DNA of 64,000 bases from Paenibacillus arenilitoris (GCF_014705655.1 NZ_JACXIY010000018.1:116106-180105); one strand, 5' to 3'; counted from the first letter of the stretch, positions 26,588-35,043 are shown. Made by a program: numbers and translations. The notes: generated by a model not told the origin, from the sequence alone.

Positions 26588-27403
26588 ATGCTTTGGGAAA
26601 ATTTGACCGTCAAACAATTCGAAGAGGCGGTCCGCTCTTCGGGCGGGGTATGCGTGCTGCCGATCGGCTGTCTCGAGAAGCACGGCGACCACCTCCCGCT
26701 CGGAACCGATATGATGATCGCCCGCGAGATCGTCGAGAAGACGGCGGAGGCCGAGCCCTTCGTCGTCTTCCCCTACTATATTTTCGGCCAGGTATCCGAG
26801 GTGAAGCATTTCCCGGGCACCGTGGCGCTGGGAAGCGAGCTGCAAATGCTTCTCTTGCGCGAGGTGTGCAAGGAAATCAGGCGCAACGGCTTTCGAAAAA
26901 TCGTCCTGGCGAACGGTCACGGCGGCAACAACAGCTGGCTGCACTATTTCGCGCAGACGATGCTCGACGAGCGCAAGGACTATATCGTCTACGTCTATCA
27001 TCTGTGGGAGCTGTCCGCCGAGCAGCTGGGCGAGCTGGAGAGCCGGTTCCGAACGCCGGACGATTACGGCCATGCCGATCATATGGAAACTTCGCAGATC
27101 CTGCATATCGCGCCTTCGCTCGTCCATATGGACCGGCTGAATCCGGGGGGATGGACGTCCACGGGACGAGGACGCTCGCTTGCCGAGCACGGGCTGTCCG
27201 CGGGCATCCACTGGTACATGGAGTACCCGAACCAGATCGCGGGCGACCCGTCGCTCTCCTCCGCGGATTACGGCGAAGCCTATCTCGCCTGTTGCGCGGC
27301 CAATTTCGCGAAAGCCGTCAAGGAAATTAAAAACAACGAGGCGGCATTGAAGCTGCAGACGGAATTTTTCGACCGATGCGATGAAGTAAAAGACTTCCGC
27401 TAG
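26588..27403 (+). CDS. creatininase family amidohydrolase
   Basis: A 271-residue enzyme of the creatininase family, zinc- or manganese-dependent amidohydrolases that also include formamide and peptide hydrolases. Metal-site motifs are clear: LPIGCLEKHGDHLPLGTD near residue 25-42, FGQVSEVKHFPGT, NGHGGNN and the downstream YGHADHMETSQ with Glu. Length is typical. It starts with ATG after AGGAAAGGA, 30 bases downstream of the secreted glycosidase gene, so the two likely form one transcript ending at hairpin 27407-27451. It has no signal peptide and therefore acts in the cytoplasm, perhaps on an amide or lactam of an imported sugar derivative. The substrate is unknown. Confidence 0.9.
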   Translation: MLWENLTVKQFEEAVRSSGGVCVLPIGCLEKHGDHLPLGTDMMIAREIVEKTAEAEPFVVFPYYIFGQVSEVKHFPGTVALGSELQMLLLREVCKEIRRNGFRKIVLANGHGGNNSWLHYFAQTMLDERKDYIVYVYHLWELSAEQLGELESRFRTPDDYGHADHMETSQILHIAPSLVHMDRLNPGGWTSTGRGRSLAEHGLSAGIHWYMEYPNQIAGDPSLSSADYGEAYLACCAANFAKAVKEIKNNEAALKLQTEFFDRCDEVKDFR

Positions 27404-27406
27404 ACA

Positions 27407-27451
27407 AGGAAGAAGCCGGCAAGAGCATCGAGCTCTGGCCGGCCTCTTCCT
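27407..27451. terminator. bidirectional terminator between convergent genes
   Basis: A 14-base stem with one mismatch (AGGAAGAAGCCGGC against GCCGGCCTCTTCCT) encloses a smaller GAGC..GCTC hairpin. It is followed by GTTTATTTG on the plus strand. Confidence 0.65.
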
Positions 27452-27453
27452 GT

Positions 27454-27927
27454 TTATTTGGAGAGCATGCCCTTGTAAACGCCGGGCGACGAGCCTTCGA
27501 TCACGGTGGCGCCGACCATCTTGGCATAATACTCCTTCGGCCCCGCGCTGCCGATAACGGCATAACCGTATCCGAGCGCGCGCATCGAATGCAGCGAGGC
27601 GAGCAGCAAGCCCTTGCCTGCGCCCGCCTTGCGTTCATTCTCCGCAACGCCCGTCGGCCCGAAAAAGTTTTTGCAGGTCGCCTCGTAACACGCGAACCCG
27701 ATCAGCTCGCCTTGCTTGACGGCAAGGTAGCACGAGACCGGCTGATTGGCGAAGGCGGCTTCGCATTCGCTCGCCCAGCCGTCGTTAAAGTTTCTTCGCA
27801 CCCATTCGACGACGATATGCTTCTCGGGCGCGATCGCGCGGCGGATATCGATCCCCTTCTCGGCCAGCGATTTCGTGACCGGCGCAAGCTCCGGAAGCTC
27901 GTACAGCTTAACCAGCATGTCGGACAT
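27454..27927 (-). CDS. GNAT family N-acetyltransferase
   Basis: A 157-residue acetyltransferase-like protein. The middle shows the GNAT core: WVRRNFNDGW, CYLAVKQGELIGFACYEAT, then the acetyl-CoA loop region ERKAGAGKGLLLASL, followed by GYGYAVIGSAGPKEYYAKM. The Gly-rich loop GAGKG matches the pyrophosphate-binding position (Q/RxxGxG/A). The ATG at 27927 has AAGGAGAG; an upstream start at 27963 would overlap the next gene and has no site. The acceptor is unknown. It follows the receiver-only gene on the same strand (28-base gap). Confidence 0.85.
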   Translation of the reverse strand: MSDMLVKLYELPELAPVTKSLAEKGIDIRRAIAPEKHIVVEWVRRNFNDGWASECEAAFANQPVSCYLAVKQGELIGFACYEATCKNFFGPTGVAENERKAGAGKGLLLASLHSMRALGYGYAVIGSAGPKEYYAKMVGATVIEGSSPGVYKGMLSK

Positions 27928-27955
27928 ATTTGGACTCTCCTTCGTTTTTGTTCCA

Positions 27956-28345
27956 TTATACATTATCCGGACCGGTCGCGAACGACCGGTTATTGCCGAG
28001 CAGCCCGTCGATCTCCCGCTTAAGCTCCTCGACGTCGAACGGCTTGATGATAGCGCTTACACCTAGCTTCGCAGCCTTACGCTTCCAGTCGGCAGCGCCC
28101 GGTACGAAGATGACGATCCCCGCGCGCTCGTCCGAGAGAAGGATTTGCTTGGCCGCGCTTAATCCGTCCACCTCGGGCAAATCATAATCCATGATCGCGA
28201 TGTCGGGCCTTATGGCGGAGTATAGTTGAAGGACCTCCTTGCCGCTTTGGCAGGAAGCGACCACCTCATGGCCTTCGATCCTCATAATTTCGTGAAGTAG
28301 GAACCGAACATTGCTGCAGCTATCCGCAATCAGAACTTTTGCCAT
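27956..28345 (-). CDS. stand-alone receiver domain protein with altered active site
   Basis: A 129-residue CheY-like protein without an output domain. The phosphorylatable Asp is in IMDYDLP and the conserved Lys is in IIKPF. Two other key positions differ: the paired acids at the end of strand 1 read AD-S (only one acidic residue, with Ser where the second Asp should be), and the Ser/Thr at the end of strand 4 is replaced by VPGA. Phosphorylation may be weak or absent. Four Cys/Ser-rich positions occur near the N terminus. The ATG has GGAGGT. No kinase gene is adjacent. It could be a phosphorelay intermediate of Spo0F type, but the altered site argues against that. Confidence 0.85.
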   Translation of the reverse strand: MAKVLIADSCSNVRFLLHEIMRIEGHEVVASCQSGKEVLQLYSAIRPDIAIMDYDLPEVDGLSAAKQILLSDERAGIVIFVPGAADWKRKAAKLGVSAIIKPFDVEELKREIDGLLGNNRSFATGPDNV

Positions 28346-28697
28346 AATGACCTCCTACACCTCGGAATTGTGGAAGGAATGGATCGTTCTACGACAATGA
28401 GGAACTAGTTCAGTATACCTATTATTCACTTTTGAACAGGCTATTTTATCTATTATCATATCTTATTTTGACGAATTCGTCTAATGGTGTCGAATCGAAA
28501 GCGGGATGTGCATGCAGTTGATCGTATATCGTCTCCTCCGCGAAAGGAAGTAATTTCAAAAATCGAAATTAAAAAGCGATCATCGAGCCATAGTGGCGGG
28601 CGAGGTTGTCAAGAACGGCATGGAGGATGATATTGCCAAAAAAACAAAGCTGCCTCTAAGGTCCTTGAAGACCTTGCGAGACAGCTCTCCCGTTTTC
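28346..28697. other. intergenic region with a palindrome
   Basis: The gap between the receiver gene and the sulP-like gene is AT-rich. It contains a perfect 12-base palindrome GACGAATTCGTC at 28470-28481, an A/T stretch with TATACT on the minus strand near 28413, and the terminator of the sulP-like gene. No gene was found. Confidence 0.5.
28638..28686 (-). terminator. intrinsic terminator of the sulP-like gene
   Basis: Minus-strand hairpin (AGCTGTCTC..AAGGTC paired with GACCTT..GAGGCAGCT) followed by TTTGTTTTTTT. It lies 12 bases after the stop at 28698. Confidence 0.8.
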
Positions 28698-30149
28698 TTA
28701 GTGTCCTGACGTAGCGGCAAGACCTATCCGGTTGATAATGCGCTGGCTTTCTTCGTTCAGCCCGATGATTTCGGCCTTTTTCCCGTTTTGCGCGTATTTT
28801 TGCACGACCTTCGAAATGGCCGTCACCGCGGATTGGTCCCACACATGCGAGGCCGTGAAATCGATGACGATGCTGTCCGGGTCTCCGGCGACGTCGAATA
28901 GCTCGCCGAAATGGTTCATCGTCCCGAAAAACATTTGGCCCCGGATCGCGTAATATTTCGTCCCGTCCTCTTTGACGGATGCGGCAGCCTGGATTTTGGA
29001 CATTTTCCACCCGAAAATAATCGCGCTCAGCACGACGCCGGCAAGCACGCCTCTGGCCAAATCATGCGTGTAGACGACGACCGCCACCGTAACGATCATG
29101 ACGAGCGAATCGGCGAGCGGCACTTTACGGATCTGGCGGACCGATTGCCAATCGAACGTCCCGATGCATACCATAATCATGACGCCGACGAGCGCCGCCA
29201 TCGGAATTTGCACGACGACCTTGCCCAGCACCATGATCAGGAACAGCAGGAACGTGCCTGCCACAAATGTTGACAGTCTTCCCCGGCCGCCCGATTTGAC
29301 GTTGATGACGGATTGCCCGATCATGGCGCAGCCCGCCATGCCGCCGAAGAAGCCCGTTACGAAGTTCGCGATGCCCTGCCCTCGCACTTCTTTGTTTTTG
29401 TCGCTTTTGGTCTCCGTCGCTTCGTCGAGGATCGTCGCCGTCATCAGCGACTCCAGCAAGCCGACGATGGCCATCGTGAGCGAAGTCGGAAAGATAATCG
29501 CAAGCGTTTCGAACGTCCACTCGATTTGCGGAATATGGAAGATCGGCAGCTGCTGCGTAATTTCCCCCATGTCGCCGACCGTGCGGACATCCAGCCCCGC
29601 CCATACGGTAATGACGGTCATAATGATGATGGCGACAAGCGCCGAGGGAACGGCTTTCGTAAATTTGGGCAAAATATAAATAATCGACAGCGTCGCGCCG
29701 ACCAGTACGCACATCAGCCAGCCCTGGCCTTTAAAATGGACGAGCTGCGCCATAAAAATAAGGATGGCGAGCGCGTTGACGAATCCGATGACGACCGGAT
29801 GAGGCACGAACGTAATAAATCGCCCGAACTTGAGAACGCCGAACAAAAACTGGATAAGTCCGGTCAGAATCGTCGCAGCGAACAAATACTCGAGGCCATG
29901 GTCCGCTACAAGCGTAACCATCAGAAGCGCCATCGCGCCGGTAGCGGCGGAAATCATGCCGGGACGGCCTCCGAAAATCGAAATCAGCACGGCGATGCTG
30001 AACGAAGCGTAAAGGCCTACCATCGGATCGACGCCCGCAATGATGGAGAAGGCGATCGCCTCCGGAATGAGCGCAAGCGCGACGGTCAATCCGGCCAGAA
30101 CGTCTCCTCTCGCATTGAAGAGCCACGTCGTTTTCAGTTGTTTAAGCAA
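28698..30149 (-). CDS. SulP family inorganic anion transporter with STAS domain
   Basis: A 483-residue membrane transporter. About 11-12 hydrophobic segments cover residues 15-385; [12 protein letters not shown] and the downstream [17 protein letters not shown] are SulP signature stretches. A cytoplasmic STAS domain follows at about 390-475 ([36 protein letters not shown]). Members carry sulfate, bicarbonate or other anions. It is shorter than plant or BicA-type proteins and close in size to Bacillus YbaR. Translation starts at TTG after AAGGAG. It is a single-gene unit with a terminator right behind it. The substrate cannot be assigned. Confidence 0.92.
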   Translation of the reverse strand: MLKQLKTTWLFNARGDVLAGLTVALALIPEAIAFSIIAGVDPMVGLYASFSIAVLISIFGGRPGMISAATGAMALLMVTLVADHGLEYLFAATILTGLIQFLFGVLKFGRFITFVPHPVVIGFVNALAILIFMAQLVHFKGQGWLMCVLVGATLSIIYILPKFTKAVPSALVAIIIMTVITVWAGLDVRTVGDMGEITQQLPIFHIPQIEWTFETLAIIFPTSLTMAIVGLLESLMTATILDEATETKSDKNKEVRGQGIANFVTGFFGGMAGCAMIGQSVINVKSGGRGRLSTFVAGTFLLFLIMVLGKVVVQIPMAALVGVMIMVCIGTFDWQSVRQIRKVPLADSLVMIVTVAVVVYTHDLARGVLAGVVLSAIIFGWKMSKIQAAASVKEDGTKYYAIRGQMFFGTMNHFGELFDVAGDPDSIVIDFTASHVWDQSAVTAISKVVQKYAQNGKKAEIIGLNEESQRIINRIGLAATSGH

Positions 30150-30393
30150 GACAAATAAACTCCTTCTTTATCTAAATTATTGATCTTCCACTCTCAGAAA
30201 GATCGGGGCCGATGTTCACTGAAACTAAGTATACACAGTAGGTTCTCCGTTCACTACCTGGCAATTCCACAATGTAAGCGCATAAAACAATCATTTACAT
30301 CCTTATCCTTCGTTTTTCTATAACATGCTCAGCATCCGCAGTCATTCGTGCTTTATTAGCTGTCAGAACCATGCTGTCGCTTGCTCCCCCTTT
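30150..30393. other. upstream region of the sulP-like gene
   Basis: This 244-base AT-rich gap contains a minus-strand TATACT at 30228-30233, but no matching -35 was found. No further structure or gene was found. Confidence 0.35.
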
Positions 30394-31068
30394 TTACGTC
30401 AGCCGGTAGACCTTCAAGCTCGCGTATTCCGCGATCAGCGGCGCCATCTGGCGGAATCCGATCTTGCCTCCGCCAAGAACGGGCCCGTACGATTCCCCGT
30501 CGTCTTTCCAGGCCAATACGGACAGCTCGTTCACGCTGAAGCGGACGGACGCTCCCCGCTTGTTCAGCTTGAGCCGGTACGGCGGCTGGCAGTCCTCGAC
30601 GTTCGGAATCGGGTCCGCTCCTTGCGCAACGAGATGGAAGCCTCTGCTCTTGCGAAGGTTGACGGTATGAAATCCGCGCTCGTCCGCATATTTCCGGCGG
30701 AAATAGGATAGGTGCAGCGTGCGGATGTCGCCTTGCGTGTAATGCTCGTATTGGCCGGCTCTCGGCTTCAGGCCGGAATCGAACAAATCTTCCCCGTTCA
30801 GCCCCGCAGCGGCAAAAAACAGCATGCAAAGTCCAGGCTCGCGCAGCGGCCAAAACTCCCACTCGACCTGAATGTCGCCCGGAAACGGTTCGGGACACCA
30901 TAATACGAAATTCGCCGCCTGCTCCAAGGCGGGATCGAGCGCGTTCTCCATCCGCAGCCGCCCGTTCGGAAAAGCAAGCTTCGCCTGTCCCTCCAGCTTG
31001 AAGCCTTGCATGTCTTCGGCCGAAGCGAGCTTGTTCTCGTAGATCAGCTCGAGCTTGTCCTCATTCAT
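30394..31068 (-). CDS. DUF1961 family protein
   Basis: A 224-residue protein of the DUF1961 family, a concanavalin-like beta-sandwich group with no established function. Typical parts are LWCPEPFPGDIQVEWEFWP, GLCMLFFAAAG, YFRRKYADERGFHTVNLRKS and GGGKIGFRQMAPLIAEY near the C terminus. No signal peptide. The ATG at 31068 has AAGGGGGC eight bases before it. It has its own probable promoter and no operon partner. Homologues often sit among glycoside-degradation genes, so a sugar-binding or glycosidase role is a reasonable inference; here it stands alone. Confidence 0.85.
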   Translation of the reverse strand: MNEDKLELIYENKLASAEDMQGFKLEGQAKLAFPNGRLRMENALDPALEQAANFVLWCPEPFPGDIQVEWEFWPLREPGLCMLFFAAAGLNGEDLFDSGLKPRAGQYEHYTQGDIRTLHLSYFRRKYADERGFHTVNLRKSRGFHLVAQGADPIPNVEDCQPPYRLKLNKRGASVRFSVNELSVLAWKDDGESYGPVLGGGKIGFRQMAPLIAEYASLKVYRLT

Positions 31069-31100
31069 CGCTGACAGCCCCCTTCTATCCATTTAGGGTC

Positions 31101-31129
31101 AGTCTAACGCTTTCGTCAGCGGGTTACAA
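31101..31129 (-). promoter_or_regulatory. probable promoter of the DUF1961 gene
   Basis: Minus-strand TTGTAA (31124-31129) and TAGACT (31101-31106) are 17 bases apart, about 33 bases before the ATG at 31068. Both match four of six consensus bases. Confidence 0.4.
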
Positions 31130-31157
31130 TAGGGCGAATCGTTCAAGTCGACCTGAT

Positions 31158-31198
31158 AAAAAAAAGAGTCTCCGAAAACCGCCTGCGGAAACTCTTTC
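31158..31198 (-). terminator. intrinsic terminator of the ymaF-like gene
   Basis: Minus-strand stem AAAGAGTTTCCG / CGGAGACTCTTT (one G-U pair) followed by eight T residues, about 50 bases after the stop at 31250. Confidence 0.85.
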
Positions 31199-31249
31199 CT
31201 TTCCATCATCCTGCTATGGATCATCGTCTGAAAAAACCGCTTTACCTCT

Positions 31250-31642
31250 TCACATACCGCTTACTTCGTTGCCGGTTCGCCCGCTGTAGGCATGTGAATG
31301 AGGATGAGCGCCGTTAATTGTCGTAAATCCTTCAAATAAGTGATAGTGGCCACCGCCGGGGAGAGCAATGGCTGGACCGGTTGTTCCTTGAATGACGTGG
31401 GTATGGCCTTGACTCAGAGCAGTAACCGTATGATAGCCATGTACATGGGGCACCCCTGTCGGAGCGGGTGCGGTCCAACTCGCATATTGACGAGAATGTC
31501 CGTCATCGATGGATGTTACGCCGGAAAAAGCATGAACGTGGACAGGGTTGCCATTCCAAGACGTGATATACAGTTTGTGCGAATGATTGCTATCGTTATC
31601 ATCTGAAGATTCCATCATAAATCCGGTAACGGGAATTTTCAT
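31250..31642 (-). CDS. YmaF family histidine-rich protein
   Basis: A 130-residue protein with the YmaF-type repeat. Short units containing His pairs recur about every 18-25 residues: HSHKLYI, PVHVHAFSGVT, PHVHGYHTVT, GHTHVIQGTTG, GHYHLFEGFT, HPHSHAYSGRTG. At least thirteen His lie in HxH-like arrangements, a pattern compatible with metal binding along a repeated beta structure. No signal peptide or membrane segment is seen. The function of the family is not known. ATG start with a GAGGAAAGAGAG purine stretch upstream. It is transcribed alone, from downstream of the tatC terminator to its own terminator. Confidence 0.82.
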   Translation of the reverse strand: MKIPVTGFMMESSDDNDSNHSHKLYITSWNGNPVHVHAFSGVTSIDDGHSRQYASWTAPAPTGVPHVHGYHTVTALSQGHTHVIQGTTGPAIALPGGGHYHLFEGFTTINGAHPHSHAYSGRTGNEVSGM

Positions 31643-31765
31643 TTCTCGCTCTCTTTCCTCTATTAGAGTTAGGCTCGGAAATAGTCTATGAAGACCAGGC
31701 TGGCCAGGTAACGGCAGAAGCCCATACCGTTATCGATGAAGGAAGGCTCAATAAGCAATCTTAAT

Positions 31766-31793
31766 GAAAAAAGAGCAGCCGCTAGGCTGCCCT
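31766..31793 (-). terminator. intrinsic terminator of phoX-tatA-tatC
   Basis: Minus-strand stem GGGCAGCC / GGCTGCTC with a four-base loop, followed by TTTTTT. It lies 15 bases after the tatC stop. Confidence 0.85.
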
Positions 31794-31807
31794 TTCGTTG
31801 ACTTAGC

Positions 31808-32539
31808 TTACGCCATCGCATCATTTTGCATGGCCAGCTGCTTGCGGTACACGAACCTGGATATCGAGATGCTGATCTCGTACAGCAGGAACAGCGGCAC
31901 GATGACGATAATGTCCGATATAATATCCGGCGGAGTGATCGTTATCGCAACGATTGCCAGAATAAAGTAGGCCAGCTTGCGCGCTTTGGCCAGCCGGGCG
32001 GGGTTCAGAATGCCCAGCTTCGTGAGGAACATGACGATCGCCGGCATTTCGAACAGCAGGCCGAACGGGACGGTCATGTGGATCATGAACGTAAAATATT
32101 TTTGCGCCGTGTACATCGTCGCGAATTCTTCCCCTGCCATCTGGTTCATGAAGTGAAGCACCATCGGGAACAAAATGAAATAGCCGAAGCAAAGGCCGAC
32201 GATGAACAGCATGCTGATTCCGGGAATGAAGACGAGCGCTGCGCGCTGCGCCTGCTGCGGCATGGCCGGCGTGACGAATTTCCACGTCTGATAGGCTGCG
32301 ATCGGCAGCGTGATGGCTATCGCGACGACCCCCGCGATCATCATATATACCCAGATGACGTCGGATGGCCCGAGCAGCACCAGCATTTGATCGAAGTCCC
32401 TGACCAGCCACTGATAAATATCCTTCACGTAAATGAAGGCTGCGGCCATCGCCACGAGGAATGCGGCAAGCGTCCGGATGAGTCTCGATCGCAGTTCCTC
32501 CAAATGGCCGATCACGCTCTGCTCATTCGGATTTTTCAT
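31808..32539 (-). CDS. tatC: twin-arginine translocase subunit TatC
   Basis: A 243-residue integral membrane protein, the receptor for twin-arginine signal peptides. The N terminus (EQSVIGHLEELRSRLIRTL) has the conserved HLEELR motif, and six transmembrane segments follow. The segment FGLLFEMPAIVMFLTKLGI matches the conserved F(E)xP loop. It lies one base after tatA and in the same operon as a PhoX-type gene. In Bacillus, substrate-specific TatAC pairs are likewise encoded beside their substrate, for example phoD. I infer dedicated export of the adjacent PhoX protein. Confidence 0.95.
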   Translation of the reverse strand: MKNPNEQSVIGHLEELRSRLIRTLAAFLVAMAAAFIYVKDIYQWLVRDFDQMLVLLGPSDVIWVYMMIAGVVAIAITLPIAAYQTWKFVTPAMPQQAQRAALVFIPGISMLFIVGLCFGYFILFPMVLHFMNQMAGEEFATMYTAQKYFTFMIHMTVPFGLLFEMPAIVMFLTKLGILNPARLAKARKLAYFILAIVAITITPPDIISDIIVIVPLFLLYEISISISRFVYRKQLAMQNDAMA

Positions 32540-32540
32540 C

Positions 32541-32756
32541 TTACTTGCCCGCTGCCGCGGCAGCCTTCGGCTTCTCCTCTTCCTTGCGTTCCTCGTTGTC
32601 TTCGCCGCCTACGAGTCCTTTGGTAGCTCCTTTGAACTCGCTCAGCGTGCGTCCGAATGCGCGGCCAAGCTCCGGAAGCTTGGAAGGTCCGAAGACGATA
32701 AGCGCGATAATAAGGATTAACACCAAACCTCCGATTCCAATATTGCCGAATGGCAT
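32541..32756 (-). CDS. tatA: twin-arginine translocase subunit TatA/E
   Basis: A 71-residue protein with one transmembrane helix (about 7-20) followed by the [14 protein letters not shown] hinge and amphipathic helix, the hallmark of TatA. A charged, Ala/Lys-rich tail ends the protein. TatA forms the export pore together with TatC. It lies 78 bases after the phoX-type gene and one base before tatC, as in the minimal TatAC systems of Bacillus. Confidence 0.94.
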   Translation of the reverse strand: MPFGNIGIGGLVLILIIALIVFGPSKLPELGRAFGRTLSEFKGATKGLVGGEDNEERKEEEKPKAAAAAGK

Positions 32757-32834
32757 ATGAATCGCTCCTTTATGATGGAATGACAGCCGCAGACCGGCAG
32801 TCTACGGCTGTGACGCGAATAATCGTCCTTGCGG

Positions 32835-34472
32835 TTAACCGAGCTTGAAGCCGCTGATCGCGACGACCGCGCATCTTGCCATTTTCTCGCCCGGACGATG
32901 CGGCCATGTGCTCGTCGGCTTGTTCATATCGGTCGTGTTCTCCCCCGGATGCTGGACCGACAGGAACAGCGTCTGCTCGTCCGGCGTGAAGAACGGACCC
33001 GTCAGCTCGCTCTCGACCGGGCCGGAAGCGAATTGCAGCGCGACCGCCTTGTCGGGACCGCTGGTCGGGATGACGAACAGGCCGTTGTTCATGAACGACT
33101 TGTGCACGCCTTTGTTTTGGCTGGAGCTCGAAATATCTGTGACGACCCACAAGTTGCCGTTCGAATCGAAGGCAAGGTTGTCCGGCGAGCTGAAACCGGA
33201 TTGGCGGCCGCCTGCGGCAAAAATCTCGAAATCGAATGCCAGGCTGCCAAGATCGCTATTCGCCTCGAAAATGCGCGTAATATGTCCATGGATATTACCA
33301 TGGTTATCGTTGTTCGTATGGCAGATGAATACCGTGTTGTCAAACGGCGAAATTTCGATGTCCTCCGGACGGTCGGTCGGCGTGCCGCCTACGAGCAGCG
33401 CTGCTTCCTGGCAGTAAGCGACGACGTCGCCCTGCGTTTTGAACTTGTTCAGCGCTTCAGGCTTGTCCTTGGCGGCCTTCTTGACCTCCTCCAGCGTAAC
33501 GGGAACCCATTTGCCGGATTTCAAATTCGCCACGTACAGCGTTCCGTCCTCGAGCAGCGCCGAATTCGCGCGTCCTTTGCTCTTGTCGTATTTGCCCTTG
33601 CTCACGAACTTGTAGACGCAAGCGTCCTTCTTGTCGTCGCCCATATACACGACGACACGTCCGTCCGCGGCCAGTCCCATCGCCGTATTCTCGTGGTTAA
33701 AGCGCCCGAGGGCCGTATGCTTCTTCAAATAGGCTTTATCGAAAGGATCGACCTCGACAACCCAGCCGTAATGCGTTTCCGGCAAGCTCGAAGCGGCAGC
33801 CGTCTCGGCGAAGTTCTCTTCGCAAGAGAGCACGGTATTCCACAGCGTCACGCCGCCGGAGCAATTCGCGAACGTGCCTTTTGCCTTCGTCGCGCCGCCG
33901 AGCGCGGAACCGCCCCTGGCCGGACCGGTAATGTCGAAGTCCGTGAAGCCGTTGATGCGTCGGGCGTGCTTCGACTTCGTATCCATCTTCCATACGCCCT
34001 TCTCATCGCGGTATACCTCGATGACGGACATGCCCTGATAGTACAAATTGTCCTTCTGCTGCTGGGCCGTCATTTTGCCGTCCTTCACCGGACCGATCGA
34101 GAAGACCGTGCTGTACTCGTGGTTATTGACAAGCAGCCCTCTTGTATTGGAACCGTTAAGCGGGAAGAACGCATTGTAATCGCAGCCGGATCCGAATTTC
34201 TCCCCCGCTTCGTTGATGACGTCGCCGAACGCGGCGACAACGTCGTATTTAAAGTTGTTCGGAAGCAGAAGCTGGTCTTCCATGGATGGTTCGATAGGCT
34301 CGAAATAGCCGCTGACGCGGTTCGTGCTGAACCCGAACAAATGATCAGCCGTCTTAGACGCGGCGGAAGCCTTCCCGTTCAATACGCCGAGACCTGCCGA
34401 TGCCGTCGCGAGCGCGGCCGCCCCTGTCCCTAAGTACGATAGAAACGTTTTACGGTCGATAGTTTTGCTCAA
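32835..34472 (-). CDS. PhoX-type (DUF839) phosphatase, Tat substrate
   Basis: A 545-residue secreted protein of the PhoX / DUF839 group, calcium- and iron-dependent alkaline phosphatases with a beta-propeller core. The N terminus reads as a Tat signal: DRKTFLSYLGTGAAALATASAG, then a cleavage region ending ASA. Only one Arg of the twin pair is present (RK instead of RR). Later stretches such as GLLVNNHEYSTVF, TFANCSGGVTLWNTVLSCEENFAE and LAFDSNGNLWVVTD are characteristic of the family. The TTG at 34472 is preferred because AAGGAG lies eight bases upstream; the GTG at 34481 overlaps that site. It leads the phoX-tatA-tatC operon, behind a PhoP-box-like pair. Phosphate scavenging during starvation is the likely role. 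Confidence 0.9.
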   Translation of the reverse strand: MSKTIDRKTFLSYLGTGAAALATASAGLGVLNGKASAASKTADHLFGFSTNRVSGYFEPIEPSMEDQLLLPNNFKYDVVAAFGDVINEAGEKFGSGCDYNAFFPLNGSNTRGLLVNNHEYSTVFSIGPVKDGKMTAQQQKDNLYYQGMSVIEVYRDEKGVWKMDTKSKHARRINGFTDFDITGPARGGSALGGATKAKGTFANCSGGVTLWNTVLSCEENFAETAAASSLPETHYGWVVEVDPFDKAYLKKHTALGRFNHENTAMGLAADGRVVVYMGDDKKDACVYKFVSKGKYDKSKGRANSALLEDGTLYVANLKSGKWVPVTLEEVKKAAKDKPEALNKFKTQGDVVAYCQEAALLVGGTPTDRPEDIEISPFDNTVFICHTNNDNHGNIHGHITRIFEANSDLGSLAFDFEIFAAGGRQSGFSSPDNLAFDSNGNLWVVTDISSSSQNKGVHKSFMNNGLFVIPTSGPDKAVALQFASGPVESELTGPFFTPDEQTLFLSVQHPGENTTDMNKPTSTWPHRPGEKMARCAVVAISGFKLG

Positions 34473-34526
34473 CCTGTCCACTCCTTATAATTAGGATCCT
34501 CTACACAGACAAGGATAATCAGGCAG

Positions 34527-34543
34527 TGTTAAGCTATTGTTAC
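34527..34543 (-). promoter_or_regulatory. PhoP-box-like direct repeat upstream of phoX
   Basis: Minus-strand GTAACA (34538-34543) and TTAACA (34527-34532) are separated by five bases, giving the 11-base period of Bacillus PhoP-binding repeats (TT(A/C/T)ACA). The pair lies 55-70 bases upstream of the TTG start. Only one pair is seen; upstream neighbouring positions do not match. Confidence 0.55.
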
Positions 34544-34564
34544 CTGGAGCTGGAAGGTTTGTAA

Positions 34565-34899
34565 ATGCGGGAATCATTATCACTCAAGGCGGTTCCCCCG
34601 AAGCCGCTCGCCGGCGTCGACGAAGCCGTCAAGCATATCCTTGAAGGCAATTGCGTCCTGTTCGAAAATATCGGGTCAGAACAGCGGGAACAGGCCGGCA
34701 TGACGGGCCTCCTCTCGCTGCTCGTCGTATTCAACGCCGCGGGCATTCTTTTATTAAGGAAGGATAAACGCAGTACCCGCAAAGAATACGCCCTCTTTAT
34801 CGGACGGTCATAGGCGCCATTCTGTGGGGAAGCCTGGTCCTTCGCCATCCCAACGACTTTAATCGGCTGATCTGCATGGCGATCGACTGGCTGCTCTAA
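34565..34899 (+). pseudogene. small membrane protein gene, probably frameshifted
   Basis: The ATG at 34565 (GGAAGG upstream) opens an 82-codon frame with one membrane helix (GLLSLLVVFNAAGILLL), ending at TAG 34811-34813 right after KEYALFIGRS. The -1 frame then carries on with a typical second helix, VIGAILWGSLVLRHPNDFNRLICMAIDWLL, to a TAA at 34897-34899 just before a strong terminator. Reading the two together gives a smooth protein of about 110 residues joined at IGR/VIG. Either one base is lost (mutation or sequencing error) or expression needs a frameshift. The family is not recognised. It diverges from the phoX operon. Confidence 0.45.
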
Positions 34900-34903
34900 A
34901 ATA

Positions 34904-34950
34904 GAAAGCCGCCGTTCCTTTGGCCGGAACGGCGGCTTTCTTTTGATTTT
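34904..34950 (+). terminator. intrinsic terminator
   Basis: A perfect 15-base stem (GAAAGCCGCCGTTCC and its complement) with a seven-base loop, followed by TTTTGATTTT. It starts five bases after the TAA of the second frame of the small membrane gene, which supports that frame being the true end. Confidence 0.9.
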
Positions 34951-35043
34951 GACGAAGGAACGCCCTTTGCATAATCGGACATTATGTACTACTGTAAAAG
35001 GTAGAAATTATCTCGTCAACTTACCGGAAGGAGCGTGTAATCG

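Noticed and set aside
25091..27211. A 706-codon open frame on the minus strand
   Set aside because: It is fully antisense to the YngK-like glycosidase and creatininase genes, which have clear motifs; it has Arg/His/Asp-rich shadow composition and no ribosome binding site.
31643..31765. Possible degraded gene remnant between ymaF-like and tatC genes
   Set aside because: A short stretch reads like protein sequence, but it is too short and has no start or family.
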